From Pseudanabaena sp. FACHB-2040 (GTDB lineage Bacteria; Cyanobacteriota; Cyanobacteriia; Phormidesmidales; Phormidesmidaceae): a DNA stretch of 64,000 nt. The position numbers and the translations under genes are program-made. The stretch spans positions 235,309 to 299,308 of the forward strand of contig NZ_JACJQO010000010.1 in NCBI RefSeq assembly GCF_014696715.1. Reading direction: 5' to 3'. How positions within the stretch are numbered: the first letter of the stretch is position 1; each line of letters starts with the position of its first letter. Shown in pieces: positions 17,443-25,469 of this stretch. Below the pieces are notes generated by a model that was not told where the DNA came from, ran no database searches, and was given only the letters and a program-made list of their open reading frames with translations.

Positions 17443-18756
17443 ATGGTGAGCAGGCGAAATATCCGGGGCTGGTTTTTGGGGTTGGTAACTTTGAGTTTGC
17501 TGTTGAGCTGCTATGTCAGCCGCCCCCAGCCTTTTGCCGCCCCAACTGATGCTTCTGCCGCTGAAGAGGTCAGTATGGCAGGTGAAAGCTCTGCCGCAGA
17601 GACTGAAGCAGATAATCCCATCAGTGCTGAGGCTCAAGCTCGGTGGGATAGCGCTGTGGTGCAGGCAACTCAGGCTGCTAGGCTAGCCCAAACTGCTAGA
17701 ACGGCTCAGGACTGGGACGAGGTAACAGTAGCCTGGACTGAGGCAATCAACGAGCTACAGGCCATTCCGGTAGGTAGCCCGCAGCGGGTATTTGCCCAGC
17801 GCAAGGGACGTGAGTATGTGCAAAACCTTGCGATCGCACAGCAGCGAGCTGAACAAAGCAGTGCTCCCCAAATCTTTCCCACCTTTGGCAGCCCCATCTT
17901 AGACGAACAGATTGGTTTATATCTGTCGTACATTGCTACCATTGGTCCCCCCGACGTGCTGGTGATGGGCAGCTCGCGCGCCCTCCAGGGAGTTGATCCT
18001 CAGGCGCTGCAGCAGGGGTTGGCAGCCCAAGGCTACCCTGGCCTAAAAGTTTTCAATTTTAGTATTAATGGTGCGACGGCTCAGGTGATGAGCTTTGTGC
18101 TGCGGCAGGTGCTTAAGCCCGAACAACTTCCCCAACTAGTGATTTGGGCTGACGGCTCCCGCGCGTTTAACAGCGGTCGCTTTGATCGCACCTTTGCCGA
18201 GATTTTAAACTCCCCTGGCTATCAGGCCGTTCGAGCAGGTACGCTGCCTCAGCTAGCCGAGAAAGCCGCCGATCCCATGCCCAATGCCGTGACCTTACCC
18301 ATTAGCGCGATCACGGCTCAGGGATTTTTGACGGTTGAAGATCGCTTTGACCCAGCTACGTACTACCGCCAGTTTCCTCGGGTTAGCGGTCGCTACGACG
18401 GGTTTTACAGCCCTTTTCAGCTGGAAGGGGTGCAGTCCTTGTCGTTAGAAGCGATCGCAACCTACTTGCGATCGCAACAGGTTCCGTTAGTTGTCGTCAA
18501 CTTGCCCCTCAGTGACGACTATCTAGATGCGGTACGGCTACGCTACGAGCAGCAGTTTCAGCAGTACCTGCGCCAGCAGGGCAGCCAAAACAACTTTATC
18601 GTGATCGATTTGCTGCAGCAGTGGCGCAATCAAAACCAATTTTTTGCCGACCCCAGCCACGTAAACCGCTTCGGTGCGGCAGAGCTAGGCAAACAGCTAG
18701 CGGCTAACCCGCAGATTCCTTGGAACCTGTTTCGCACCCAGCCGGCTGCTAGCTAA
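17443..18756 (+). CDS. Exported SGNH-hydrolase-like protein of unknown substrate
   Basis: 437 residues from the ATG at 17443 (MVSRRNIRGWFLG); ATG 17428 and TTG 17383 are in-frame alternatives. A basic N-terminus and hydrophobic segment (about residues 8-25, then Cys) suggest export or membrane anchoring. After an Ala-rich helical stretch (about 60-150), the SGNH-like core shows VLVMGSSRALQGVDP, which fits the nucleophile block, FNFSINGATAQV, and a late ADPSHVN, which fits the catalytic Asp/His block. Such proteins deacylate or decorate cell-surface polymers, but the substrate is unknown. Confidence 0.7.
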   Translation: MVSRRNIRGWFLGLVTLSLLLSCYVSRPQPFAAPTDASAAEEVSMAGESSAAETEADNPISAEAQARWDSAVVQATQAARLAQTARTAQDWDEVTVAWTEAINELQAIPVGSPQRVFAQRKGREYVQNLAIAQQRAEQSSAPQIFPTFGSPILDEQIGLYLSYIATIGPPDVLVMGSSRALQGVDPQALQQGLAAQGYPGLKVFNFSINGATAQVMSFVLRQVLKPEQLPQLVIWADGSRAFNSGRFDRTFAEILNSPGYQAVRAGTLPQLAEKAADPMPNAVTLPISAITAQGFLTVEDRFDPATYYRQFPRVSGRYDGFYSPFQLEGVQSLSLEAIATYLRSQQVPLVVVNLPLSDDYLDAVRLRYEQQFQQYLRQQGSQNNFIVIDLLQQWRNQNQFFADPSHVNRFGAAELGKQLAANPQIPWNLFRTQPAAS

Positions 18757-19097
18757 AAAGCGTATCCATCGGTACGCTGTGTCATCGTACTGATTAATGC
18801 ACCGAGGCCCTACACCGAAGCCTAGAGTTAAGCTGCCATTGTCATAGGACGGCCTGCTTAATAGAGGCATCTACTAAAAATGAAGTTGCAGCCCTGTTGC
18901 CTCACCTCTTAGCTCCAGAGGTGTTTATCTTGGAATACAGCTTATTTTTGTGATTTTAGGCAAATTTTGAACACTCTGGCCGAGACGATTCTGCTGGCCT
19001 ACTTTATACCCTTTTTATCCAAAAGGTATTTTGCTTTACGTTAGCCCTCAATAATTATGGTTAAAATAACCATAATTGCTCATGAAAAGCGGCACTG
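18757..19097. other. Intergenic region before pncB
   Basis: 341 bp without a credible gene. A small hairpin, CACCTCT (18903-18909) / AGAGGTG (18917-18923), followed by TTTATCTT could be a weak terminator. The 3' end carries the 25-bp perfect palindrome described separately. Confidence 0.5.
19053..19077. promoter_or_regulatory. Candidate NrtR operator upstream of pncB
   Basis: AATTATGGTTA (19053-19063) and TAACCATAATT (19067-19077) are exact inverted repeats around AAA, ending 20 bp before the pncB start. NrtR is the known repressor of NAD genes, and an nrtR gene lies in this cluster. The palindrome is therefore the obvious operator candidate; the assignment is inference. Confidence 0.65.
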
Positions 19098-20477
19098 ATG
19101 GAAGACCCCTCACTCCTAATTAGCCAGGACGACTACGCCCTGCTAACCGATCTGTACCAGCTGACAATGGCGGCCTGCTATGTCGGGGAAGGGCTCGATC
19201 AGCGGCGGGCCAGCTTTGAGCTGTTTGCCCGTAGGTTGCCGAAGGGCTTTGGCTATCTAATTGCGATGGGATTGACTCAGGCTCTAGAGTACTTGACTCA
19301 TCTGCGCTTTACTGCGGCTCAAATTGAGTCACTCAAAGCGACGGGCCTGTTTGAGCAAGCCCCACCTCAGTTCTGGCAGCTGCTGGCAGAGGCCCACTTT
19401 AGCGGCGATGTCTGGGCAGTACCCGAAGGCACTGCTGTCTTTGCCCAGGAGCCTTTGCTGCGGGTAGAAGCTCCTCTATGGCAGGCCCAGATTGCCGAAA
19501 CCTATCTGCTCAATACGATCAATTACCAAACGCTAGTGGCCACTCGTGCCGCTCGTTTGCGAGACGTGGCCGGGCCTAAAGCAGTTCTGCTAGAGTTCGG
19601 CACGCGCCGAGCCTTTAGCCCTCAAGGTTCGGTGTGGGCCGCACGAGCAGCCTTGGCAGCCGGGTTAAATGCGACTTCCAACGTGCTGGCAGCGGTAAAG
19701 CTGGGGCAGCAACCTGCTGGCACGATGGCCCATGCGCTGGTGATGGCGCTGACGGCAGTAGAGGGCAGTGAAGATGAAGCATTTACGGCCTTTCAACGGT
19801 ATTTTCCCAATGCGCCCCTGCTGATTGATACCTACGATACGGTGGCTGCTGCTGAGCGACTGGGCCGCAAGGTGCAGCGCGGTGAGGTTCAAGTAACTGG
19901 CGTGCGGATTGACTCAGGCGATCTAGTGACGCTGTCGAAGCAGGTGCGATCGCATCTGCCCCACACTCAAATCTTCGCCAGCGGCGATCTCGATGAGTAC
20001 GAAATTGCCCGCTTAAAACGGGCTGGAGCCGAGATTGACGGCTACGGCTTGGGGACTCGCCTAGTCACAGGAGAGCCGGTGAACGGAGTCTACAAGCTGG
20101 TGGATATCGACGGCATTCCAGTGATGAAATCGTCGGATGGCAAGGTCACGTATCCGGGCCGCAAGCAGATCTTCCGCCGCCTGCAAGACGGGCAGGTTGT
20201 AGGCGATCGCCTAGGGCTAATGAGCGATCCGGTAGAAAGTGACAGCTTTGGAATAGAGCAGCCTCTGCTGCAGTTGGTGATGCAAAATGGTCAGATGCTC
20301 CAACCTGCCCGTTCTCTAGAGCAAATCGCTCAGACCACAGCCGCATCGGTAGCTAGCCTGTCTGCGGCAGTCCGAGATATCGAGCAACCCGTTGCGGTTG
20401 CGGTTGAGATCTCGGCATCGCTCCAGCGGTTGACCGAAGCCACCCAGCGCCGTCTTTCGCCCGAAGCCTTGGTATAG
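19098..20477 (+). CDS. pncB: Nicotinate phosphoribosyltransferase
   Basis: 459 residues. It converts nicotinate and PRPP to nicotinate mononucleotide in NAD salvage. The N-terminal YALLTDLYQLTMAACY is the family signature. LEFGTRRAFSPQG (about residues 166-178) and GVRIDSGDLVTLSKQ (about 271-285) are conserved active-site segments. Length is normal for bacterial enzymes. It is first in pncB-nadD-nrtR-nadE; nadD starts 4 bp after its stop, so they are co-translated. A perfect palindrome just upstream suggests repression by NrtR. Confidence 0.95.
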   Translation: MEDPSLLISQDDYALLTDLYQLTMAACYVGEGLDQRRASFELFARRLPKGFGYLIAMGLTQALEYLTHLRFTAAQIESLKATGLFEQAPPQFWQLLAEAHFSGDVWAVPEGTAVFAQEPLLRVEAPLWQAQIAETYLLNTINYQTLVATRAARLRDVAGPKAVLLEFGTRRAFSPQGSVWAARAALAAGLNATSNVLAAVKLGQQPAGTMAHALVMALTAVEGSEDEAFTAFQRYFPNAPLLIDTYDTVAAAERLGRKVQRGEVQVTGVRIDSGDLVTLSKQVRSHLPHTQIFASGDLDEYEIARLKRAGAEIDGYGLGTRLVTGEPVNGVYKLVDIDGIPVMKSSDGKVTYPGRKQIFRRLQDGQVVGDRLGLMSDPVESDSFGIEQPLLQLVMQNGQMLQPARSLEQIAQTTAASVASLSAAVRDIEQPVAVAVEISASLQRLTEATQRRLSPEALV

Positions 20478-20481
20478 TCCG

Positions 20482-21108
20482 ATGGCCACTTCCCCCGCAA
20501 TGCCTATGCAAATCGCTCTTTTTGGAACCAGCGCCGATCCTCCTCACCAGGGACACTGTGCCATTCTTTGCTGGCTGGCAACTCGGTTTGACCATGTTGC
20601 TGTCTGGACGGCCAACAACCCTTTCAAAGCTCACCAAACGGATTTAGCCGATCGGTTTCGTATGCTGGAGCTGCTGATTGCAGATCTTAATGTGCCGCCG
20701 GGAACGGTGCAGCTTCACCCAGAGCTGAGTCACATGCGATCGATCATCAGCATTGAGCGGGCCAGGCAGAAATGGCCTGAGGCAGAATTGACTCTGGTAA
20801 TCGGGGCTGATCTGGTGCATCAGCTGCCCCACTGGTACCAGGCCCAAGAGATTTTTGAAGCCGTCAAAATTCTGGTTGTGCCCCGTCCTGGCTATAGCCT
20901 GGCAGATTCAGACTTCAAGGAACTGCAGCGGCAGGGTGCGGTAGTTGAAGTGGCAGCCACTCCTAAACAGTACGATGTGTCATCTTCTCAGTACCGCGAC
21001 GCTGAAGCCGCTGAGCTACCGCCTGCCGTTCGAGCTTACATTGAGCAAAACCACCTCTACTCATGCCCGGAAGACTCCAGAGAAAAACTATCAGTCAGGA
21101 AACCGTAG
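20482..21108 (+). CDS. nadD: Nicotinate-nucleotide adenylyltransferase
   Basis: 208 residues; adenylates nicotinate mononucleotide to deamido-NAD. The nucleotidyltransferase signature is seen as LFGTSADPPHQGH (about residues 12-24), containing the HxGH-type motif. LVIGADLVHQLPHWY (about 101-115) and the late SSSQYR, which replaces the usual ISSTxIR, are recognisable. The start is either ATG 20482 or the nearby ATGs at 20500/20506, as the first eight residues are not conserved in character. Its 3' end overlaps nrtR by 46 bp. Confidence 0.93.
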   Translation: MATSPAMPMQIALFGTSADPPHQGHCAILCWLATRFDHVAVWTANNPFKAHQTDLADRFRMLELLIADLNVPPGTVQLHPELSHMRSIISIERARQKWPEAELTLVIGADLVHQLPHWYQAQEIFEAVKILVVPRPGYSLADSDFKELQRQGAVVEVAATPKQYDVSSSQYRDAEAAELPPAVRAYIEQNHLYSCPEDSREKLSVRKP

Positions 21109-21806
21109 CCCTCGCAGACTTTAAAGTCGGGGTAGACAACGTTATCTTCTCCGTCGATACCGAGCAAAACCGTCTACTGGTGCTGCTAGTCATGCGCCAC
21201 GACAGCCCCTTTGCCGGTACCTGGAGCTTGCCCGGAACTCTAGTCCGCCAAGGCGAATCTCTAGAGGATGCCGCCTACCGGGTGCTCTCTGAAAAGATCC
21301 GGGTCAACAACCTTTATCTAGAGCAGCTCTACACCTTTGGCGGCCCCCAGCGCGACCCCCGCGAAGCCAAAGACGCCTACGATATCCGCTATCTCTCGGT
21401 CAGCTACTTCGCCCTAGTAGGCTTTGCCGAAGCAGAGCTGATTGCCGATGGCGTCAGCGGCATTGCCTGGTACCCGCTTAGCCAGGTGCCTCCCCTAGCC
21501 TTTGACCACAGCGAAATTCTTAGGTATGGCTACCAGCGACTGCGAAACAAGCTAGAGTACAGCCCTATTGCTTTTGATGTCTTGCCAGAAGTCTTTACTC
21601 TGGGCGATCTCTACCAGCTCTATGTGACTGTCCTGGGTCCCGACTTCTCAGATTATTCTAATTTTCGCGCTCGCCTACTGAAACTGGGCTTTTTGCAAGA
21701 TACAGGTGTCAAAACCTCTCGCGGTGCAGGTCGCCCGGCTAGTCTCTACCGCTTCGATGCCGCTGCCTTTGAGCCGCTGAAAAATAAACCTATGGTGTTT
21801 ATCTAA
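21063..21806 (+). CDS. nrtR: NrtR-type transcriptional regulator (Nudix domain plus winged helix)
   Basis: 247 residues. NrtR represses NAD synthesis and salvage genes and senses ADP-ribose through a Nudix-like domain. The Nudix box (about residues 58-79, GTLVRQGESLEDAAYRVLSE) is degenerate: the catalytic REUXEE reads RVLSEK, as expected for a sensor rather than an enzyme. The C-terminal ~75 residues (from LPEVFTLGDLYQLY) form the winged-helix DNA-binding domain with SRGAGRPASLYRFD. It sits inside the pathway it would control, overlapping nadD. Assignment rests on architecture and context. Confidence 0.9.
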   Translation: MPGRLQRKTISQETVALADFKVGVDNVIFSVDTEQNRLLVLLVMRHDSPFAGTWSLPGTLVRQGESLEDAAYRVLSEKIRVNNLYLEQLYTFGGPQRDPREAKDAYDIRYLSVSYFALVGFAEAELIADGVSGIAWYPLSQVPPLAFDHSEILRYGYQRLRNKLEYSPIAFDVLPEVFTLGDLYQLYVTVLGPDFSDYSNFRARLLKLGFLQDTGVKTSRGAGRPASLYRFDAAAFEPLKNKPMVFI

Positions 21807-21911
21807 TAACTCTCGTAGGTTGACGTCAAGCGTAGCGTGAGCCAATACCCTAACAGTAAAATCCCATCTTATTTGCCTACACCCAACAGCTCTCTTACTG
21901 ACTGACACGCT

Positions 21912-23681
21912 ATGAAGATTGCGATCGCACAACTCAATCCCACCATTGGTGATCTCGCAGGCAATGCCCAGCAGGTGCTAGAAGCAGCGCGCCAGGCCGA
22001 TCAGTTGGGGGCCAATTTACTGGTGACTACGGAACTGGTGCTGTGCGGCTACCCGCCGCGAGATCTGTTGCTGCGGCCCAGCTTTATTGACGAGATGGGG
22101 TTAACCGTAGAGCAGCTAGCGCAGAATCTGCCTGTGGATTTGCCGGTGCTGGTGGGGCTAGCGCTGCCCAATTCTCAGGCCCGAGATCATGGCGGCAAGG
22201 CACTATTTAACAGCACAGTGCTCCTACACCAAGGCAAAATTCAGCAGGTTTTTCATAAGCAGCTGCTGCCTACCTACGATGTGTTTGACGAGGCCCGCTA
22301 CTTTGCCGAGGGCCAAGGCTTCTGCCAATTCGATTTGTGGGAGCGCAGCGACGCTGCCACCCGCAGCGGCACTCCAGTTCGCATCGGTGTCACCATCTGC
22401 GAAGACCTGTGGAATGATGAGGAATTTTGGGGCGGACGCAGCTACCCCCGCAACCCCATTGCCAATCTGGCCGAAACCGGAGTCGATTTGATCGTGAACC
22501 TGTCGGCGTCGCCCTACTCTGTCAACAAGCAAAAGCTGCGGGAGTCGATGCTGGGCCACAGCTCGACCCGCTTTCACTGCCCCATTGTCTATGCCAATCA
22601 AGTAGGCGCTAATGACGATCTGATTTTTGATGGCTCTAGCGTTGCCTTTAACCGTCAGGGAGAAGTCGTGGCGCGGGCGGCTTCCTTTGAGCGGAATTTG
22701 GTTCTCGTGGAGTACGATGCCCACCAGCGAGACCTGCAGTCGGGCCAAAAGGTGCCCCTGTTTACCAGCGAAGATGCCGAGATCTGGTCTGCCTTGGTGC
22801 TCGGCGTGCGTGACTATGCTCACAAGTGCGGCTTTTCCAAGGCTGTAATTGGCTTGAGTGGGGGAATTGACTCTGCGTTGGTGGCTGCGATCGCAACCGC
22901 CGCCCTCGGCCCAGACAACGTCTTTGGCGTGCTCATGCCCTCCCCCTATAGCTCTGACCATTCCGTTAAAGATGCCCTAGACCTTTGTCAAAACTTGGGC
23001 ATCCGCTATGAAACCCTGCCCATCGGTACCCTCATGCAGGGCTACGATAAAACCTTGGAAGGCCTGTTTGCCGGAACCGAGTTTGGCATTGCCGAGGAAA
23101 ACATTCAGTCGCGCATCCGAGGCAACTTGCTGATGGCGGTGGCTAACAAGTTTGGCTACCTGCTGCTTTCAACCGGCAACAAGTCGGAGATGGCTGTCGG
23201 CTACTGCACCCTCTATGGCGATATGAATGGGGGGCTAGCCGTGATTGCGGATGTGCCGAAGACACGGGTGTATTCGCTGTGTAATTGGTTGAATGAGAGA
23301 ACAGGGGAGCAGGGGAGCCTGCTGCCTTCCGCTTCCTCCCCCATCCCCTCCAACATTCTTGCCAAGCCGCCCAGTGCTGAACTCAAGCCGGGTCAGGTCG
23401 ATCAGGACTCGCTGCCACCCTATGAGGTACTAGATGACATTCTGGAGCGGCTAGTTCAAAGGCAGCAGTCTTTGGTCGAGATTGTCGAGGCAGGCCATGA
23501 CCCAGAAACGGTAAAAAAAGTGGTGCGGCTGGTTTCGCGGGCTGAGTTTAAGCGGCGGCAGGCTCCACCTGTACTCAAGATTACCGACCGCGCCTTTGGC
23601 ATGGGCTGGCGCATGCCCATTGCCAGCCGCTGGTCAATGCAGCTACCTGTGCCCAAAGCGCCATTAGACGTTAAGGCCTAG
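21912..23681 (+). CDS. nadE: Glutamine-dependent NAD+ synthetase
   Basis: 589 residues; amidates deamido-NAD using glutamine. The N-terminal nitrilase-type glutaminase has the Glu (VTTELVLCGYPP), Lys (HKQLLPTYDVFDE) and Cys (VTICEDLWN) triad. The C-terminal synthetase has the P-loop GLSGGIDSALVA (near residue 316) and LSTGNKSEMAVGYCTLYGD. Around residues 461-480 a low-complexity stretch (ERTGEQGSLLPSASSPIPSN) lies before ILAKPPSAELKPGQ. At DNA level it is a purine-arm/pyrimidine-arm element like those between genes elsewhere here. The frame stays open, so the enzyme is probably functional. It is last in the NAD cluster, 105 bp after nrtR. Confidence 0.96.
   Translation: MKIAIAQLNPTIGDLAGNAQQVLEAARQADQLGANLLVTTELVLCGYPPRDLLLRPSFIDEMGLTVEQLAQNLPVDLPVLVGLALPNSQARDHGGKALFNSTVLLHQGKIQQVFHKQLLPTYDVFDEARYFAEGQGFCQFDLWERSDAATRSGTPVRIGVTICEDLWNDEEFWGGRSYPRNPIANLAETGVDLIVNLSASPYSVNKQKLRESMLGHSSTRFHCPIVYANQVGANDDLIFDGSSVAFNRQGEVVARAASFERNLVLVEYDAHQRDLQSGQKVPLFTSEDAEIWSALVLGVRDYAHKCGFSKAVIGLSGGIDSALVAAIATAALGPDNVFGVLMPSPYSSDHSVKDALDLCQNLGIRYETLPIGTLMQGYDKTLEGLFAGTEFGIAEENIQSRIRGNLLMAVANKFGYLLLSTGNKSEMAVGYCTLYGDMNGGLAVIADVPKTRVYSLCNWLNERTGEQGSLLPSASSPIPSNILAKPPSAELKPGQVDQDSLPPYEVLDDILERLVQRQQSLVEIVEAGHDPETVKKVVRLVSRAEFKRRQAPPVLKITDRAFGMGWRMPIASRWSMQLPVPKAPLDVKA
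23296..23351. repeat. Purine/pyrimidine-arm element inside nadE
   Basis: A G/A-rich arm (23296-23317, with two copies of AGGGGAGC-type units) is followed directly by a C/T-rich arm (23318-23351). It has the same composition and polarity as the intergenic elements near 28130, 29180 and 49160, but is in frame in a coding sequence. Confidence 0.6.
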
Positions 23682-23975
23682 GGCCAGAGCAGAGGCTGTT
23701 CGGCAGAGCTGGGCACTTTGCTAGTTGTTAACGCTGTCGGGTAGGCACTCTAAAGGATATTTCTGGCTTTTGCAAAAGAAAAATTTCTATGTATTTTTAA
23801 GTGCTTGAAATTCAAATCCGGCTGTAAAGAATGATGGCTCTATCCCTCATAAACCTGTTCTGCCTTATAGGATAAAAGCGTAGAGAAGAAAATGTTGAGT
23901 TGAGACTAACCCAAGCATTAATAACAGCAACTCAACACCAAAAAGTTCGCTACTTATAAGCTTGAGGTGACAGGT

Positions 23976-24125
23976 ATGAACGTCCCCAGAATGATTGATA
24001 GCGTCATTCAGTATTTTTCTGAGGCGGTTGTTCGAATTTTTGGCCCTAACAGCGATTCTTATCCAGCCACAGGTGTTCAGCCGTTTGATGGTGAGCCTTT
24101 CTCAGAGCGAGTAGACGAAAGATAG
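23976..24125 (+). CDS. Small protein of 49 residues, unknown
   Basis: Begins MNVPRMIDSVIQYFSEAVVR and ends FSERVDER. A good Shine-Dalgarno (GAGGTGA) lies 5 bp before the ATG. The first ~22 residues could form an amphipathic helix; the rest is acidic with FGPNSDSYPATGVQPFDG. No domain recognised. It stands alone about 294 bp after nadE, with an intrinsic terminator about 70 bp downstream. The RBS, terminator and natural composition favour a real gene. Confidence 0.6.
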   Translation: MNVPRMIDSVIQYFSEAVVRIFGPNSDSYPATGVQPFDGEPFSERVDER

Positions 24126-24193
24126 CTCTGAACTTGCTCACTACTCAACTCTCTGACAAGACTCATTGCTCGATCACACTGATAACCCCCATA

Positions 24194-24219
24194 AACCTTC
24201 GGCTTGCCGGAGGTTTTTC
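24194..24219 (+). terminator. Intrinsic terminator after the 49-residue gene
   Basis: AACCTTCGG (24194-24202) pairs with CCGGAGGTT (24207-24215) with one T-G wobble and a CTTG loop, followed by TTTCT. It lies just beyond the convergent Uma2 stop. Confidence 0.75.
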
Positions 24220-24237
24220 TAATGGGATAATACCCCT

Positions 24238-24798
24238 CTAATTTCGCAATCCTGCCCTTTGAAATAGCTGTTGGGGAATCACGCTTAAGCCAGGCAAATG
24301 GCTGTCGGTTAGGGTGCGATCGCTGCGATAGGTCATCGGCGAGGTATCGGAAGCAAACACAGTGATGCTCTGGGCTCTAGGGTCTACCACCCAAACTCGC
24401 AAGACTCCAGCGGTAAGATAGTCCGTAGCCTTTTCAGCCATAGCTCCAAAGGTCTGATCTGGAGAAATAATTTCAACTGCTAAGTCAACAGGAACCGGAC
24501 AGGCTTCGTCGGCTAGTGCCTCCGGTAAGCGCTCGAAGTAAACAAAGGATAAATCTGGCACGGGCACCCAGTCTTGACCGTGCCGGACTAGCTGCACGGC
24601 CCATTCCACACCAATTTCGCCTTTGTCTTCTCCCCAATCTTCCAGCCACCGAAGTAAGGCCCGTTGAGTTTTGGAATGGAAGCGCTTGGGGGCCACTTTG
24701 GGTACCACCTGTCCATTAATCAGTTCGCAGCGCCCGCTGGCCTCTGGAGAGGTCAGAAAGTCTTGCAAAGTAATTTTAGGACGAGAGGTTTGAACCAC
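24238..24798 (-). CDS. Uma2 family (DUF820) restriction-endonuclease-fold protein
   Basis: 186 residues, the typical length. The PD-(D/E)XK-like core is seen in VPVPDLSFVY (Asp), VDLAVEIISPDQTFGAMAEK (Glu, then Lys) and YLTAGVLRVWVVDPRAQSITVF. Uma2 genes are hugely expanded in cyanobacteria; their cellular role is unclear and most are solitary. No toxin-antitoxin partner or restriction-methylation gene is adjacent. It is transcribed leftward between the terminator and the divergent GNAT gene. Confidence 0.88.
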   Translation of the reverse strand: MVQTSRPKITLQDFLTSPEASGRCELINGQVVPKVAPKRFHSKTQRALLRWLEDWGEDKGEIGVEWAVQLVRHGQDWVPVPDLSFVYFERLPEALADEACPVPVDLAVEIISPDQTFGAMAEKATDYLTAGVLRVWVVDPRAQSITVFASDTSPMTYRSDRTLTDSHLPGLSVIPQQLFQRAGLRN

Positions 24799-24910
24799 AG
24801 AGCGTCTTTTGGGAAAACAGGCACAGGATGAACCTAGTTTAGCTCGTGGCTTAACAGCTATTCGCCTAGCAAGTTGCGTATAATCTCATTTTTCCTGACT
24901 TCAATCCCCT

Positions 24911-25402
24911 ATGTCTTCTGCTTCTACCGTTGAGATTCAAGCGGCAACGCCTGCGGATGTGCCGGTGATTTTTGAACTAATCAAGGCTCTGGCTGAGTAT
25001 GAAAAGTTAGCCGATGAAGTGGTCGGCAATGCTGAGGATCTGCATCAGCATTTGTTTGGCGAACGGCCCTACATTGAAGCCGTAGTGGCCCGAGTCGAGG
25101 GTGAGGCAGCGGGGTTTGCGCTGTTTTTTCACAACTACTCTACTTTTTTGACTCGCCCCGGTATTTATCTAGAAGATCTGTTTGTGCTGCCCCAGTATCG
25201 CCGCCAGGGGGTGGGTAAGGCGCTGCTGCTCTACCTAGGGAAACTGGCGCTAAGCCGTGGCTGCGGCCGACTTGAGTGGAACGTGCTGGACTGGAATGAG
25301 AGTGCGATCGCATTCTATGAGCGCATGGGAGCCGAACTGCAGCACGACTGGCGGCTGTGCCGGGTCAGCGAAAAAGCCCTAAAAGCCTTTGAAGAACCCT
25401 AA
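24911..25402 (+). CDS. GNAT family N-acetyltransferase (diamine acetyltransferase-like)
   Basis: 163 residues. The acetyl-CoA-binding motif A is seen as LFVLPQYRRQGVGKALLLYL (about residues 92-111), preceded by GIYLEDLF. WNVLDWNESAIAFYERMGA (about 123-141) matches the spermidine/spermine acetyltransferase-like branch. The acceptor substrate is not determinable from sequence. It has no obvious operon partner; the cell-wall amidase gene begins 67 bp downstream. Confidence 0.88.
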   Translation: MSSASTVEIQAATPADVPVIFELIKALAEYEKLADEVVGNAEDLHQHLFGERPYIEAVVARVEGEAAGFALFFHNYSTFLTRPGIYLEDLFVLPQYRRQGVGKALLLYLGKLALSRGCGRLEWNVLDWNESAIAFYERMGAELQHDWRLCRVSEKALKAFEEP

Positions 25403-25469
25403 CTTAGGTGGCAAATTTACCTTAGATGGGTATGATTTGTGCCAGGAATGTGGTGTTTAGCGGGTTAGC

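Noticed and set aside
22224..22961. Long 245-residue minus-strand frame opposite nadE
   Set aside because: Fully antisense to a clear NadE coding region; open frame is a by-product of codon bias.
24238..24798. Uma2 genes (also 46334-47008) as part of a defence island
   Set aside because: Neither has a methyltransferase, toxin-antitoxin partner, transposase or other defence gene next to it.
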